In this document: positions 53,144 through 64,000 of the stretch, piece by piece
How positions within the stretch are numbered: the first letter of the stretch is position 1
Layout: each line of letters starts with the position of its first letter
DNA from: Cytobacillus oceanisediminis
Lineage (GTDB): Bacteria > Bacillota > Bacilli > Bacillales > Cytobacillaceae
NCBI RefSeq assembly: GCF_007830235.1
Contig: NZ_VLKI01000020.1
Span: forward strand, 35,529 to 99,528
Reading direction: 5' to 3'
Length of the DNA stretch: 64,000 nt
Notes under the pieces: model-generated
The model's database searches: none
Told to the model about the DNA's origin: nothing
Seen by the model: the letters and a program-made list of their open reading frames with translations, nothing else
Made by a program: the position numbers and the translations under genes

Positions 53144-54277
53144 ATGATTAAAGCAGCTTATATACACATCCCATTTTGTGAGCACATATGCCACTATTGC
53201 GATTTTAATAAAGTTTTTCTTAAGGGCCAGCCGGTTGGAGATTACCTTGGCTCTCTGGAGAAAGAAATGGAAATTGCCCTGCTGGAAACGCCAACAAGGC
53301 ATTTGGATTCCATTTTTATTGGAGGCGGCACACCAACAGCGCTAAATGAGCAGCAGCTTGAAAAGCTTTGCGCCATTATTAAAAAGCAGCTTCCTTATGA
53401 CAGCTCGACAGAATACACCTTTGAAGCAAACCCTGGGGACCTTACTGAGGAAAAGCTTCAATTATTGTATGACGCGGGAGTCAACCGGCTCAGCTTTGGC
53501 GTACAGACTTTCAATGATGAGCTTTTAAAAAGAATCGGAAGGGTCCACAGAGCCAAAGATGTTTTCCACTCTGTTGAAGCAGCAAAGAAAATAGGTTTCA
53601 AAAACATAAGCATTGATCTCATCTATAGCCTTCCCGGCCAGACTCTAAAGGATTTTAAAGAAACACTCGAAACATCCTTCACTTTGGATATTGTCCATTA
53701 TTCGGGTTACTCACTGATTATTGAACCTAAGACTGTTTTTTATAATCTAATGCGAAAAGGCAAACTGCCAACTCCCGGAGAAGATGTGGAAGCTGAAATG
53801 TATGCTTTGTTAATGGAGCAAATGGACAAACATGGCTTTAAACAATATGAAATCAGCAATTTTGCAAAAACTGGCTATGAAAGCCGGCATAATATTACTT
53901 ATTGGGATAATGAATGGTATTTTGGATTTGGCGCAGGTGCCCATGGCTATGTAAATGGAATGCGCAGGTCTAACCACGGACCGCTCAAGAAATATATGGA
54001 GCCGATAGCAAATGGACAGCTTCCTGTGCTTGAGGAGCATAAAGTTACACTGGAAGAACAAATGGAAGAGGAGATGTTCCTTGGCCTGAGAAAAAGGGAT
54101 GGTGTCTCCATTAGTCGTTTTAAAGAGAAATTTGGCAGAGATCCTATAAATTTGTTTGAAGACCAAATTGTGCAGCTGGCGGGCAAAGAATTAATTGCTG
54201 TTTGTGAGGATCAAATAAAGCTGACAAGGCAAGGGCGATTCCTTGGAAATGAAGTGTTCCAGTCCTTTATAGGATAA
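53144..54277 (+). CDS. hemW: Radical SAM heme chaperone HemW (HemN-like)
   Basis: The 377-residue protein has the radical SAM motif CEHICHYC near residues 12-19 (YIHIPFCEHICHYCDF), IFIGGGTPTAL, the FGVQTFND block and HNITYWDNEWYFGFGAGAHG. Members of this group at this locus act as heme chaperones and not as coproporphyrinogen oxidases. The start is ATG 53144. hrcA follows with its own promoter. Confidence 0.92.
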   Translation: MIKAAYIHIPFCEHICHYCDFNKVFLKGQPVGDYLGSLEKEMEIALLETPTRHLDSIFIGGGTPTALNEQQLEKLCAIIKKQLPYDSSTEYTFEANPGDLTEEKLQLLYDAGVNRLSFGVQTFNDELLKRIGRVHRAKDVFHSVEAAKKIGFKNISIDLIYSLPGQTLKDFKETLETSFTLDIVHYSGYSLIIEPKTVFYNLMRKGKLPTPGEDVEAEMYALLMEQMDKHGFKQYEISNFAKTGYESRHNITYWDNEWYFGFGAGAHGYVNGMRRSNHGPLKKYMEPIANGQLPVLEEHKVTLEEQMEEEMFLGLRKRDGVSISRFKEKFGRDPINLFEDQIVQLAGKELIAVCEDQIKLTRQGRFLGNEVFQSFIG

Positions 54278-54321
54278 TTGGTCAGAGCAACTTGCATGTT
54301 TTAAAAATGGATGCCAAATTA

Positions 54322-54350
54322 TTGACACTGCACGCTTGATTTGTTAATTT
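54322..54350 (+). promoter_or_regulatory. Promoter of the hrcA-grpE-dnaK-dnaJ operon
   Basis: TTGACA (54322-54327) and TAATTT (54345-54350) are separated by 17 bases and stand directly before the CIRCE operator. The -10 is weak; the position relative to CIRCE is as expected. Confidence 0.75.
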
Positions 54351-54360
54351 ATTAGTAGAA

Positions 54361-54387
54361 TTAGCACTCGTGAACAAAGAGTGCTAA
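54361..54387. promoter_or_regulatory. CIRCE operator
   Basis: TTAGCACTC-N9-GAGTGCTAA is a perfect CIRCE inverted repeat. HrcA repressor binds it and controls the class I heat-shock operon that follows. Confidence 0.97.
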
Positions 54388-54401
54388 CAGAGGTGATAAC
54401 T

Positions 54402-55433
54402 GTGTTAACAGATCGTCAATTATTAATTTTTCAAGTGATTGTTGATGATTTTATTCAAACTGCACAGCCTGTCGGGTCGAGAACCTTGTCGAAAAAGGAA
54501 GAGATTTCTTTTAGTTCCGCAACGATCAGAAATGAGATGGCTGATTTGGAGGAACTAGGGTTTATTGAAAAAACACACACCTCATCGGGGAGGATTCCTT
54601 CTGAGAAAGGGTACCGCTACTATGTGGACCACCTTTTATCCCCGCAAAAATTAAATCAGCATGACATCTTTAAAGTAAAGTCAATTTTTGCTGAAAGAAT
54701 TTATGAGCTGGAGAAAATTGTTCAAAGATCAGCCAAAATTCTGTCTGAGCTGACGAACTATACATCCATCGTCCTTGGGCCTGCAGTAAGGGACAACAAG
54801 CTGAAAAAAATTCAGATTGTTCCTTTGAATAAAGAAACAGCAATAGCCATTATTATTACCGACACAGGCCATGTGGAAAACAGGATGTTCCACTTGCCGG
54901 AAAACATTGATGCCGGCGATTTGGAAAAGGTAGTCAACATCCTAAATGACCGATTGGCAGGAGCACCGATCGAAAGCCTGAACAATAAGCTATACAAAGA
55001 AGTGGCCGTACTTTTGCGGCAGCATATCAATAATTATGATTTTATGCTGCACTCAATTGCTGATACCATTCAGATTTCAGCGTATGAAAAATTATTTTTT
55101 GGCGGAAAAACCAATATGCTTAGCCAGCCGGAATTTCATGATATTGAAAAAGTTAAAAATCTCATGAATATGATTGAGCAGGAGAAAGGCATATATGATT
55201 TAATCCGTAAAAATAAGGCGGGAATCAATATAAAAATTGGACGGGAAAATAACAATTCTGCAATGGAGAACTGCAGTCTGATTACAGCGAGCTACTCGAT
55301 CGGTACCGAGCAGCTGGGTACCATAGCCATCCTCGGACCTACCAGGATGGAATACTCAAGAGTGATAAGTTTGTTGGATTACATCAGCGCAGACTTATCT
55401 GCTGTTTTATCGAAGTTGTATCAAAACGGCTGA
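54402..55433 (+). CDS. hrcA: Heat-inducible transcription repressor HrcA
   Basis: HrcA represses hrcA-dnaK and groE operons through CIRCE. The 343-residue protein begins [20 protein letters not shown] with the winged helix ([40 protein letters not shown]) and ends with the [20 protein letters not shown] block. GTG 54402 follows GAGGTGATAAC; the GTG at 54381 lies in CIRCE itself and is rejected. Confidence 0.96.
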   Translation: MLTDRQLLIFQVIVDDFIQTAQPVGSRTLSKKEEISFSSATIRNEMADLEELGFIEKTHTSSGRIPSEKGYRYYVDHLLSPQKLNQHDIFKVKSIFAERIYELEKIVQRSAKILSELTNYTSIVLGPAVRDNKLKKIQIVPLNKETAIAIIITDTGHVENRMFHLPENIDAGDLEKVVNILNDRLAGAPIESLNNKLYKEVAVLLRQHINNYDFMLHSIADTIQISAYEKLFFGGKTNMLSQPEFHDIEKVKNLMNMIEQEKGIYDLIRKNKAGINIKIGRENNNSAMENCSLITASYSIGTEQLGTIAILGPTRMEYSRVISLLDYISADLSAVLSKLYQNG

Positions 55434-55550
55434 CGGTGGAAATATTGATTAAGGGTGGAATGGCCTTTTCCATCCCTTTCCCTGTGTTTTTTTATATAGT
55501 GCGGTGCTGTGATGCACTGGATTATCCATTCTTTAAGGGAGGTGAACAAG

Positions 55551-58008
<2,458 letters not shown>

Positions 58009-58342
58009 TATTGAACAGCTCCAGCGCCTAGGAGCTTGAGGGTGTCACTCCTGAGCTGGGCGCCTGAGATTTTCCAATTAAAAGTCAAAGTCAGGTATTT
58101 CTTGGCTTTGGCTTTTATTCTGTTTAAGGAAACTTGTTTTTAAAGAGCATATGGCCTCCACTAAGGCATTGGAAGAAGAATTCATGGAGGAGCTTTTTTG
58201 CCCCTTGCCCGATGAGCGGATGCGGATCCTATCTTTGGGGAAGCGGCAAATCTATTCAAGGTCCAAGTGAATGGCGGTTGCAGAATATATTTAGAGAATG
58301 ATACAATAACCTTTATGTGAAATGAATCGGGGAGTGGTAATC
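58009..58342 (+). other. dnaK-dnaJ gap with a short palindromic repeat and weak hairpins
   Basis: A GC-rich imperfect palindrome (58016-58068) starts CAGCTCCAGCGCCTAGG and folds back on GAGCTGGGCGCCTG; it resembles a short repeat I remember from Bacillus genomes. Next is a G-U-rich stem GTCAAAGTC/GGCTTTGGC (58083-58113) followed by TTTTATT, a likely weak terminator. A third stem, CCTCCA/TGGAGG (about 58154-58189), is followed by CTTTTTTG. No gene seen. The gap is long for this operon, so dnaJ may have a separate promoter. Confidence 0.5.
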
Positions 58343-59461
58343 ATGAGTAAAAGGGATTACTATGAAGTTCTTGGAATTAGCAAAGGTGCATCCAAGGATG
58401 ATATAAAGAAAGCTTATCGAAAGCTTTCAAAAAAATATCATCCTGATATTAATAAAGAGCCTGATGCTGACGAGAAGTTCAAGGAAGTAAAAGAAGCGTA
58501 TGAAGTACTTAGCGATGAACAAAAAAGAGCTCATTACGATCAATTCGGACATACAGATCCGAATCAGGGCTTTGGCGGAGGCGGTTTTGAAGGCTTTGGC
58601 GGTTTCGAGGACATCTTCAGCACATTCTTCGGTGGAGGCTCTCGCCGTCGCGATCCTAATGCGCCAAGGCAAGGGGCAGATTTGCAATACACAATGTCCC
58701 TGTCTTTTGAGGAAGCTGTCTTTGGAAAAGAGACGGATATTGAAATCCCTCGTGAGGAAACATGTGAAACTTGTAACGGATCAGGAGCGAAGCCTGGCAC
58801 CAAGCCAGAAACATGCCGCCACTGCCATGGATCTGGCCAGATGAACGTTGAACAAAATACGCCATTTGGCAAGATTGTAAACAGAAGAGTTTGCCACTAT
58901 TGTAGCGGTACTGGCAAAGAAATTAAGGAGAAGTGCTCTACCTGCGGCGGCTCCGGCAAGGTGCAAAAGCGAAGGAAAATCCACGTCAAGATTCCTGCCG
59001 GCATAGATGATGGTCAGCAGCTTCGTGTTGCTGGACAAGGTGAACCGGGTGTGAATGGCGGCCCTCCTGGAGATCTTTATGTAGTGTTCCATGTTCGTTC
59101 TCATGAGTTCTTTGAGCGGGATGGCGATGATGTATATTGTGAAATGCCTATTACTTTTGTGCAAGCTGCCCTTGGTGATGAAATCGAAGTGCCAACCCTT
59201 CATGGGAAAGTAAAGCTAAAGGTTCCTGCGGGTACACAAACGGGAACAAAATTCCGTTTAAAAGGGAAAGGTGTTCCGAACGTTAGAGGTTACGGCACGG
59301 GAGATCAGCATATAATTGTCCGCATTATCACCCCGACAAAGCTGACAGAAAAGCAAAGGCAGCTGCTTAGCGAATTTGCGGAAGTAAGCGGAAAAGTTCC
59401 TCAAGGGGAGCAGGAAGAGACCTTTTTTTCGAAAGTAAAACGAGCCTTTAAAGGTGAATAA
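58343..59461 (+). CDS. dnaJ: Chaperone protein DnaJ
   Basis: The 372-residue co-chaperone has the J domain with HPD ([18 protein letters not shown]), a Gly/Phe region, four zinc-binding CxxCxGxG units ([32 protein letters not shown]) and the C-terminal peptide-binding domain. GGGGAGTGG precedes ATG 58343; the ATG at 58322 is less likely. prmA follows 20 bp downstream. Confidence 0.97.
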   Translation: MSKRDYYEVLGISKGASKDDIKKAYRKLSKKYHPDINKEPDADEKFKEVKEAYEVLSDEQKRAHYDQFGHTDPNQGFGGGGFEGFGGFEDIFSTFFGGGSRRRDPNAPRQGADLQYTMSLSFEEAVFGKETDIEIPREETCETCNGSGAKPGTKPETCRHCHGSGQMNVEQNTPFGKIVNRRVCHYCSGTGKEIKEKCSTCGGSGKVQKRRKIHVKIPAGIDDGQQLRVAGQGEPGVNGGPPGDLYVVFHVRSHEFFERDGDDVYCEMPITFVQAALGDEIEVPTLHGKVKLKVPAGTQTGTKFRLKGKGVPNVRGYGTGDQHIIVRIITPTKLTEKQRQLLSEFAEVSGKVPQGEQEETFFSKVKRAFKGE

Positions 59462-59481
59462 AGGAAATGGAGTTGGTAGAA

Positions 59482-60423
59482 GTGAAATGGTCAGAAATCA
59501 GTATTCATACTACAAATGAAGCTGTTGAACCGATTTCGAATATTTTGCATGAAGCCGGAGCAAGCGGAGTCGTTATAGAAGATCCTTTGGAACTTGTAAA
59601 AGAAAGAAAGGACCAATTCGGCGAAATCTACCAGCTCGATCCACAGGATTATCCTGAAGAAGGCGTTATTGTAAAAGCTTATTTGCCTGTAAACAGTTTT
59701 TTGGGCGAAACTGTTGATGAAATAAAAGAGGCTATTAATAACCTGATTTTATTTAACATTGATATAGGGGCTAATAAGGTCAGCATCAGCGAAGTAAACG
59801 AAGAAGAATGGGCGACAGCCTGGAAAAAATATTATAACCCTGTAAAAATATCAGAACGTTTTACAATTGTTCCTACTTGGGAGGAGTATACTCCGGTCAG
59901 CAGTGATGAGCTTATCATTGAACTTGATCCGGGAATGGCTTTTGGAACGGGAACACACCCAACGACTGTCATGTGTATTCAAGCCTTGGAAAGAACAGTA
60001 AAACAAGGGGACAATGTAGTAGATGTTGGGACCGGTTCAGGTGTTTTAAGCATTGCTGCAGCCATGCTTGGTGCTGAAAGTGTAAAAGCACTTGATTTGG
60101 ATGAAGTAGCAGTAAATTCGGCAAGATTAAATATTAAGCTGAATAAAGTTCAGCATATAGTTGATGTTTCCCAAAATAACTTGCTCGATGGCGTTGAGCA
60201 AGGTGCAGATGTTGTGGTCGCGAATATCCTTGCGGAAGTGATCCTGCGATTTACGGATGATGTTGCATCTGTCGTTAAGGAAGGCGGATATTTTATTGCA
60301 TCAGGAATTATCCAGCAGAAGAAAAAGGAAGTAAGGGATGCCATTGCAGCAGCAGGCTTTGAGATTGAAGAGACGATTCAGATGGAAGACTGGGTAGCTA
60401 TTGTAGGGAAAAGAAAGCGATAG
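59482..60423 (+). CDS. prmA: Ribosomal protein L11 methyltransferase
   Basis: PrmA methylates ribosomal protein L11. The 313-residue protein starts [20 protein letters not shown], with the SAM-binding [20 protein letters not shown] and the substrate [14 protein letters not shown] motif. GTG 59482, with GGAG 9 bases upstream, is chosen from family starts; ATG 59467 is an alternative five codons longer. It follows dnaJ, as in Bacillus subtilis yqeT. Confidence 0.94.
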   Translation: MKWSEISIHTTNEAVEPISNILHEAGASGVVIEDPLELVKERKDQFGEIYQLDPQDYPEEGVIVKAYLPVNSFLGETVDEIKEAINNLILFNIDIGANKVSISEVNEEEWATAWKKYYNPVKISERFTIVPTWEEYTPVSSDELIIELDPGMAFGTGTHPTTVMCIQALERTVKQGDNVVDVGTGSGVLSIAAAMLGAESVKALDLDEVAVNSARLNIKLNKVQHIVDVSQNNLLDGVEQGADVVVANILAEVILRFTDDVASVVKEGGYFIASGIIQQKKKEVRDAIAAAGFEIEETIQMEDWVAIVGKRKR

Positions 60424-60427
60424 TCAG

Positions 60428-60457
60428 AAAAGGGGGTAATTGATTTACCTCCCTTTT
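60428..60457 (+). terminator. Intrinsic terminator after prmA
   Basis: AAAAGGG-GGTAA pairs with TTACC-CCCTTTT around TTGAT, with a TTTTAAGTTTT tail. The miniature element copy 10 starts directly after the tail. Confidence 0.85.
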
Positions 60458-60464
60458 AAGTTTT

Positions 60465-60645
60465 GGCTGTGTTAAAGCTCATTGTTGATTTTGGCACTTT
60501 GTTGATCGGAGCGGAAGGCACGAGACTCTGTGGTAGTGTTGATCAAAGGGAGACCCCGCAGGCTTATTGCTTGAGGACTCTCCTAGACCGCCCGCGGTTC
60601 GCTGAGTTCCTTGAGCGGAAACCAACAGGCAAGGTTAACAGAGCT
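60465..60645 (+). repeat. Miniature element, 181-bp intermediate copy 10
   Basis: It begins GGCTGTGTTAAAG and ends GGTTAACAGAGCT and lacks the TTTCCTTCGTGCGG segment, like copy 4. The core keeps GGGAGACCCCGCAGG and GACCGCCCGCGGTTCGC. Left flank TAAGTTTT and right flank AAAAGTTT are similar with a one-base shift. It separates prmA from rsmE. Confidence 0.88.
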
Positions 60646-60692
60646 AAAAGTTTAGAAGAATAGCGGACAGGCTAAGGAAGAAGGTGCCAAAG

Positions 60693-61442
60693 GTGCAGCG
60701 TTATTTCGTAGAGGAACAGGCAATTGAAAATCGCTTTTATATTTTTGGTGAAGACCGCCATCACATTGTAAAAGTAATGCGAATGAAAGAAGGCGATTGC
60801 ATTATTTGTGTGGGTCCGAACCAGAATAGCGCACTATGCACAATTGCAGAAATTACCGATGAACAAGTGACTGCAGAAGTTGTACAATGGATTGAAGGAT
60901 CTTCAGAGCTTCCTGTTGATGTTACAATAGTGAGCGGACTGCCTAAAGGGGATAAGCTGGAATGGATTATCCAAAAGGGTACAGAGCTCGGTGCTCACCG
61001 ATTTATCCCTTTTACTTCAGCTCGTTCAGTAGTAAAATGGGATGCGAAGAAGGCTGCGAAAAAGGTTGACAGATGGCAGAAAATTGCGAAAGAAGCAGCC
61101 GAACAGTCACACCGGACCATTATGCCTGAGGTTCATGCACCGTTAGACTTAAAGTCACTGCTGAAATTATGCGGAGATTACGACCATAAATTGATTGCCT
61201 TTGAGGAAGAAGCGAAACAGGGGGAAGCATCCGTTCTTTCCAAAACCTTGTCTTCAATGAATAAAGGTGAATCGCTGATTATATTTTTTGGGCCTGAAGG
61301 CGGGCTTGCAGACCAGGAAGTTACCTTGCTGCAGGAGCACGGCTTTCTTGCCTGCGGCCTTGGCCCGCGGATTTTAAGAACAGAAACAGCACCGCTTTAT
61401 TTGCTTTCGGCTGTTTCCTATCATTTTGAATTAATGGGGTGA
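60693..61442 (+). CDS. rsmE: 16S rRNA (uracil(1498)-N(3))-methyltransferase RsmE
   Basis: RsmE is a SPOUT methyltransferase for m3U1498. The protein begins MQRYFVEEQAIENRFYIFGE and shows the knot motifs IFFGPEGGLADQEV and LGPRILRTETAPLYLLSAVSY. GTG 60693 gives 249 residues and matches relatives that start MQRYF; GTG 60684 would add three residues. Its last codons overlap the GTG upstream of mtaB. Confidence 0.93.
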   Translation: MQRYFVEEQAIENRFYIFGEDRHHIVKVMRMKEGDCIICVGPNQNSALCTIAEITDEQVTAEVVQWIEGSSELPVDVTIVSGLPKGDKLEWIIQKGTELGAHRFIPFTSARSVVKWDAKKAAKKVDRWQKIAKEAAEQSHRTIMPEVHAPLDLKSLLKLCGDYDHKLIAFEEEAKQGEASVLSKTLSSMNKGESLIIFFGPEGGLADQEVTLLQEHGFLACGLGPRILRTETAPLYLLSAVSYHFELMG

Positions 61443-61447
61443 ATAAT

Positions 61448-62800
61448 ATGCCTGCAGTTGCATTTCATACACTTGGTTGCAAAGTCAACCATTACGAAAC
61501 AGAAGCCATTTGGCAGCTGTTTAAAGAAGCTGGCTATGAACGGACAGATTTTGAATCTGTTTCAGATGTATATGTCATTAATACATGTACGGTTACAAAT
61601 ACAGGCGATAAAAAAAGCCGACAGGTTATTAGAAGAGCTATCCGGAAAAACCCTGATGCTGTTATTTGTGTAACAGGCTGTTATGCACAAACATCACCAG
61701 CTGAAATTATGGCGATTCCTGGGGTGGATATCGTTGTAGGTACCCAGGATCGGGTTAAGATGCTCGAGTATATTGAGCAGTACAAACAGGAACGCCAGCC
61801 AATTAATGGTGTCGGAAATATCATGAAAAACCGTGTTTATGAGGAACTTGATGTTCCAGCTTTCACAGACAGGACACGTGCTTCCCTTAAAATTCAGGAG
61901 GGCTGCAACAATTTTTGTACTTTCTGTATTATTCCATGGGCACGCGGTTTAATGAGATCCCGTGACCCACAGGAAGTAATCCGCCAGGCACAGCAGCTTG
62001 TCGATGCAGGCTACAAAGAAATTGTCCTGACTGGCATCCATACAGGAGGCTATGGGGAGGACATGAAGGATTATAACCTTGCGATGCTTCTGAAAGATTT
62101 GGAAGAGCAGGTTGCAGGGTTAAAACGTCTAAGAATCTCCTCCATTGAAGCTAGCCAAATTACAGATGAAGTCATTGAAGTTATGGATCAATCCAAAGTG
62201 GTTGTCAGGCATCTGCACATTCCTCTTCAGTCGGGTTCCAATACTGTCCTGAAAAGAATGCGCCGCAAATACACGATGGAGTTCTTTGCAGAGCGTCTTG
62301 ACCGTTTGAAGGAAGCTCTTCCTGGTTTGGCGGTAACCTCAGATGTTATCGTTGGATTCCCTGGGGAAACAGAAGAAGAGTTCATGGAAACCTATAATTT
62401 TATAAAGGACCATAAATTTTCCGAGCTTCATGTTTTCCCTTATTCAAAGCGTACAGGAACACCTGCTGCAAGAATGGATGACCAGATTGATGAAGAAGTT
62501 AAAAATGAGCGGGTGCACCGCCTGATTGCTTTATCTGATCAGCTTGCAAAAGAATATGCATCCCAGCATGAGGGAGAAGTGCTTGAAGTGATTCCTGAGG
62601 AAAGCTTCAAGGATAGCCCAGATAACAATTTGTTTGTGGGATACACAGACAATTACTTGAAGGTTGTCTTCCCGGCCACTGAAGACATGATTGGCCAGAT
62701 TGTCAAAATAAAAATTACAAAGGCCGGTTACCCTTATAATGAAGGCCAATTCGTGAGAGTTCTCGATGAATTGGATGAAAAAGAAGAGGCAGCAGTTTAA
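61448..62800 (+). CDS. mtaB: tRNA (N(6)-L-threonylcarbamoyladenosine(37)-C(2))-methylthiotransferase MtaB
   Basis: MtaB adds the methylthio group to t6A37 of tRNAs. The 450-residue protein has the N-terminal UPF0004 domain with cysteines (HTLGCKVN, NTCTVTN, VTGCYAQ), the radical SAM motif CNNFCTFC and a C-terminal TRAM domain. ATG 61448 has GGGGTGA upstream; the GTG at 61439 is within the rsmE stop and lacks a site. The rsmE-mtaB pair is a conserved unit. Confidence 0.95.
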   Translation: MPAVAFHTLGCKVNHYETEAIWQLFKEAGYERTDFESVSDVYVINTCTVTNTGDKKSRQVIRRAIRKNPDAVICVTGCYAQTSPAEIMAIPGVDIVVGTQDRVKMLEYIEQYKQERQPINGVGNIMKNRVYEELDVPAFTDRTRASLKIQEGCNNFCTFCIIPWARGLMRSRDPQEVIRQAQQLVDAGYKEIVLTGIHTGGYGEDMKDYNLAMLLKDLEEQVAGLKRLRISSIEASQITDEVIEVMDQSKVVVRHLHIPLQSGSNTVLKRMRRKYTMEFFAERLDRLKEALPGLAVTSDVIVGFPGETEEEFMETYNFIKDHKFSELHVFPYSKRTGTPAARMDDQIDEEVKNERVHRLIALSDQLAKEYASQHEGEVLEVIPEESFKDSPDNNLFVGYTDNYLKVVFPATEDMIGQIVKIKITKAGYPYNEGQFVRVLDELDEKEEAAV

Positions 62801-62830
62801 AGGAATTACCTTAGGGTAGTTCCTTTTTTT
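62799..62830 (+). terminator. Intrinsic terminator after mtaB
   Basis: AAAGGAA-TACC pairs with GGGTA-TTCCTTT and continues in a T tract. It overlaps the mtaB stop codon. Confidence 0.88.
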
Positions 62831-62961
62831 ATCAAACCTCATTGAATAAAGTATTTTGGGAAAAACTACTCTCGAAAACGGTTGCAAAATAGCTCGATAT
62901 TTTTCGATTTCAATGGTATTATGTAGAGGTACGGACAACTTGTTTTAAAGGAGTAGTTAAA

Positions 62962-63633
62962 ATGACAAATAACGTAGCAAGAATGATCGATCATACATTA
63001 CTTAAAGCAGATACAACCAAAGACCAAATTGAAAAAATTTGTGCAGAGGCAAAGGAATACAACTTTGCATCCGTTTGTGTTAATCCGACTTGGGTAAAAC
63101 TTTCAAGCGAATTGCTAAACGGAACTGAAGTAAAGGTTTGCACAGTCATCGGTTTTCCATTGGGAGCTTCCACTCCTGAAACTAAAGCGTTTGAAACTAA
63201 AAGTGCCATTGACAATGGTGCAACAGAAGTAGATATGGTAATTAACATCGGCGCTTTAAAAGGCGGAGATAATGAGCTTGTTGAAAGAGATATTCGCGCG
63301 GTTGTCGATGCTGCTAAAGGAAAAGCATTAACAAAAGTTATTATTGAAACTTGCCTTCTTACTGAAGAAGAAAAGGTTAGAGCATGCGAACTTTCTGTTA
63401 AAGCGGGAGCTGACTTCGTTAAAACATCTACTGGATTCTCTACTGGAGGAGCAACTGTTGAGGACATCGCCCTTATGAGAAAAACAGTAGGCCCAGATAT
63501 TGGTGTTAAAGCATCTGGCGGAGTAAGAAGCGCTGAAGATGCACAGAAAATGATTGAAGCAGGTGCCACAAGAATTGGTGCAAGCTCAGGAGCAGCTATT
63601 GTCAACGGTTTGACTAGCGATTCTGATTACTAA
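62962..63633 (+). CDS. deoC: Deoxyribose-phosphate aldolase
   Basis: DeoC splits deoxyribose 5-phosphate into acetaldehyde and glyceraldehyde 3-phosphate. The 223-residue TIM barrel has the start [34 protein letters not shown] and the Schiff-base Lys in [24 protein letters not shown] precedes ATG 62962. It is not with the usual deoxynucleoside catabolic operon here; it follows mtaB. An IS element touches its terminator. Confidence 0.95.
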   Translation: MTNNVARMIDHTLLKADTTKDQIEKICAEAKEYNFASVCVNPTWVKLSSELLNGTEVKVCTVIGFPLGASTPETKAFETKSAIDNGATEVDMVINIGALKGGDNELVERDIRAVVDAAKGKALTKVIIETCLLTEEEKVRACELSVKAGADFVKTSTGFSTGGATVEDIALMRKTVGPDIGVKASGGVRSAEDAQKMIEAGATRIGASSGAAIVNGLTSDSDY

Positions 63634-63636
63634 AAA

Positions 63637-63659
63637 AAATGCCGGGATACCCGGCATTT
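63637..63659 (+). terminator. Intrinsic terminator of deoC, abutted by an IS element
   Basis: AAATGCCGGG pairs perfectly with CCCGGCATTT around ATA. The normal T tract is cut after three T, because the IS begins at 63660. Compare the same geometry at 25392-25393. Confidence 0.88.
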
Positions 63660-64000
63660 CAGACCGTAGACAAACCCCATTTTCACCCTTTGTGAAAATG
63701 GGGTTTGTTACATTTAATAGTCATCTTACCTCGAAAATCAAGCTGGACATGGCCCTCGCCATGTCCAGTTTGCCAATTTTTTAAGATTTATGGCAGCGAA
63801 AGTAAGCATCGCCTGCATCGAAACTTTTTTAAGCCCTCTTAAGGTCGTCCAACGCATGCCATGCTTTTCTTTTGCGTCCGCAAAAACACGTTCAATTGTT
63901 TCTTTGCGCTTCGCATATATCGTTTTATTCAGTTCGGTATGTCTAAGGTGATCCACTTCATCTATGTAATCCTGCCATAAATGCCTATGAATCATTTTGG
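63660..64000 (-). mobile_element. IS1182-family insertion sequence, 3' end, continues beyond window
   Basis: The end CAGACCGTAGACAAACCCC matches that of the remnant at 25393 (CAGACTGTAGACAAACTC). It is followed by a large perfect hairpin AACCCCATTTTCAC/GTGAAAATGGGGTT (63673-63705). The transposase lies on the minus strand and the other end is outside the window. Confidence 0.88.
63738..64000 (-). CDS. IS1182-family transposase, C-terminal part (truncated by window edge)
   Basis: At least 87 codons of the C terminus are visible. They include KRKETIERVFADAKEKHGMR, the segment with the third catalytic acidic residue (E) of the DDE domain, and TLRGLKKVSMQAMLTFAAIN typical of this family. The frame is open to the window edge, so the real start is outside. 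No internal stop is seen, so it may be intact. Confidence 0.88.
   Translation of the reverse strand, partial: KMIHRHLWQDYIDEVDHLRHTELNKTIYAKRKETIERVFADAKEKHGMRWTTLRGLKKVSMQAMLTFAAINLKKLANWTWRGPCPA

Overview
The window is a chromosomal segment of an endospore-forming, naturally competence-type Bacillaceae (low to medium GC Firmicute). Gene content and order closely follow the Bacillus subtilis yrvN-yrrS and yqeG-yqeV regions: rarA, cymR, yrvO, trmU, yrrB, recD2, alaS, the yrzL/yrrK/yrzB set, mltG, yrrMNO, udk, greA, pbpI, yrrS, then sigK, then yqeG to comEC, holA, rpsT, gpr, spoIIP, lepA, hemW, hrcA-grpE-dnaK-dnaJ, prmA, rsmE and mtaB. Protein style and repeat content suggest Cytobacillus, Mesobacillus or a close relative. 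The genus is an inference and no 16S gene is present.

Layout. 1-3.4 kb: left intergenic region, rarA (minus), a YczE-type membrane protein and cymR. 3.5-9.1 kb: tRNA thiolation pair iscS-type desulfurase and mnmA, a TPR protein and recD2. 9.1-11.7 kb: small proteins, a PRC-barrel protein and an AI-2E-type permease. 11.7-16 kb: T-box-controlled alaS, then ireB, ruvX and yrzB. 16.5-24.2 kb: mltG, the wobble-uridine modification set trmR-trhP1-trhP2, udk, greA and pbpI. 24.4-28.7 kb: yrrS, an IS1182-family remnant, yrzA-like, mtnN, yrhC and a locus of tiny YrzI-type genes. 28.8-35.4 kb: an uninterrupted sigK, a propeller lipoprotein, small zinc and glycine/tyrosine-rich proteins, pepF, pssA, psd and sda with DnaA boxes. 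35.9-45.7 kb: yqeG-yqeH-aroE-yhbY-nadD-yqeK-rsfS-yqeM, comER and comEA-comEB-comEC. 45.7-50.9 kb: a structured region with yqzM, then holA, rpsT, gpr, spoIIP and yqxA. 51.2-63.6 kb: lepA, hemW, the CIRCE-controlled heat-shock operon, prmA, rsmE, mtaB and deoC. The right edge lies inside an IS1182-family element.

The genes are mostly housekeeping: tRNA modification and charging, ribosome assembly, peptidoglycan synthesis, NAD and shikimate steps, phosphatidylethanolamine synthesis, chaperones, and sporulation and competence functions. No phage, toxin, CRISPR, rRNA or tRNA gene was seen.

The unusual part is the mobile DNA. About ten copies of one non-coding miniature element lie scattered through the window. 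Their ends resemble GGCT(A/G)TGTTAAAG inverted repeats, and several copies have convincing 8-bp target duplications. They come in full-length, intermediate and 76-bp forms, and most sit directly beside stop codons or intrinsic terminators. Separately, both IS1182-family ends abut the perfect stem-loop of an intrinsic terminator to the base. A highly structured 3' region after yqzM and a cluster of tiny genes next to sigK are the other signals most worth following.
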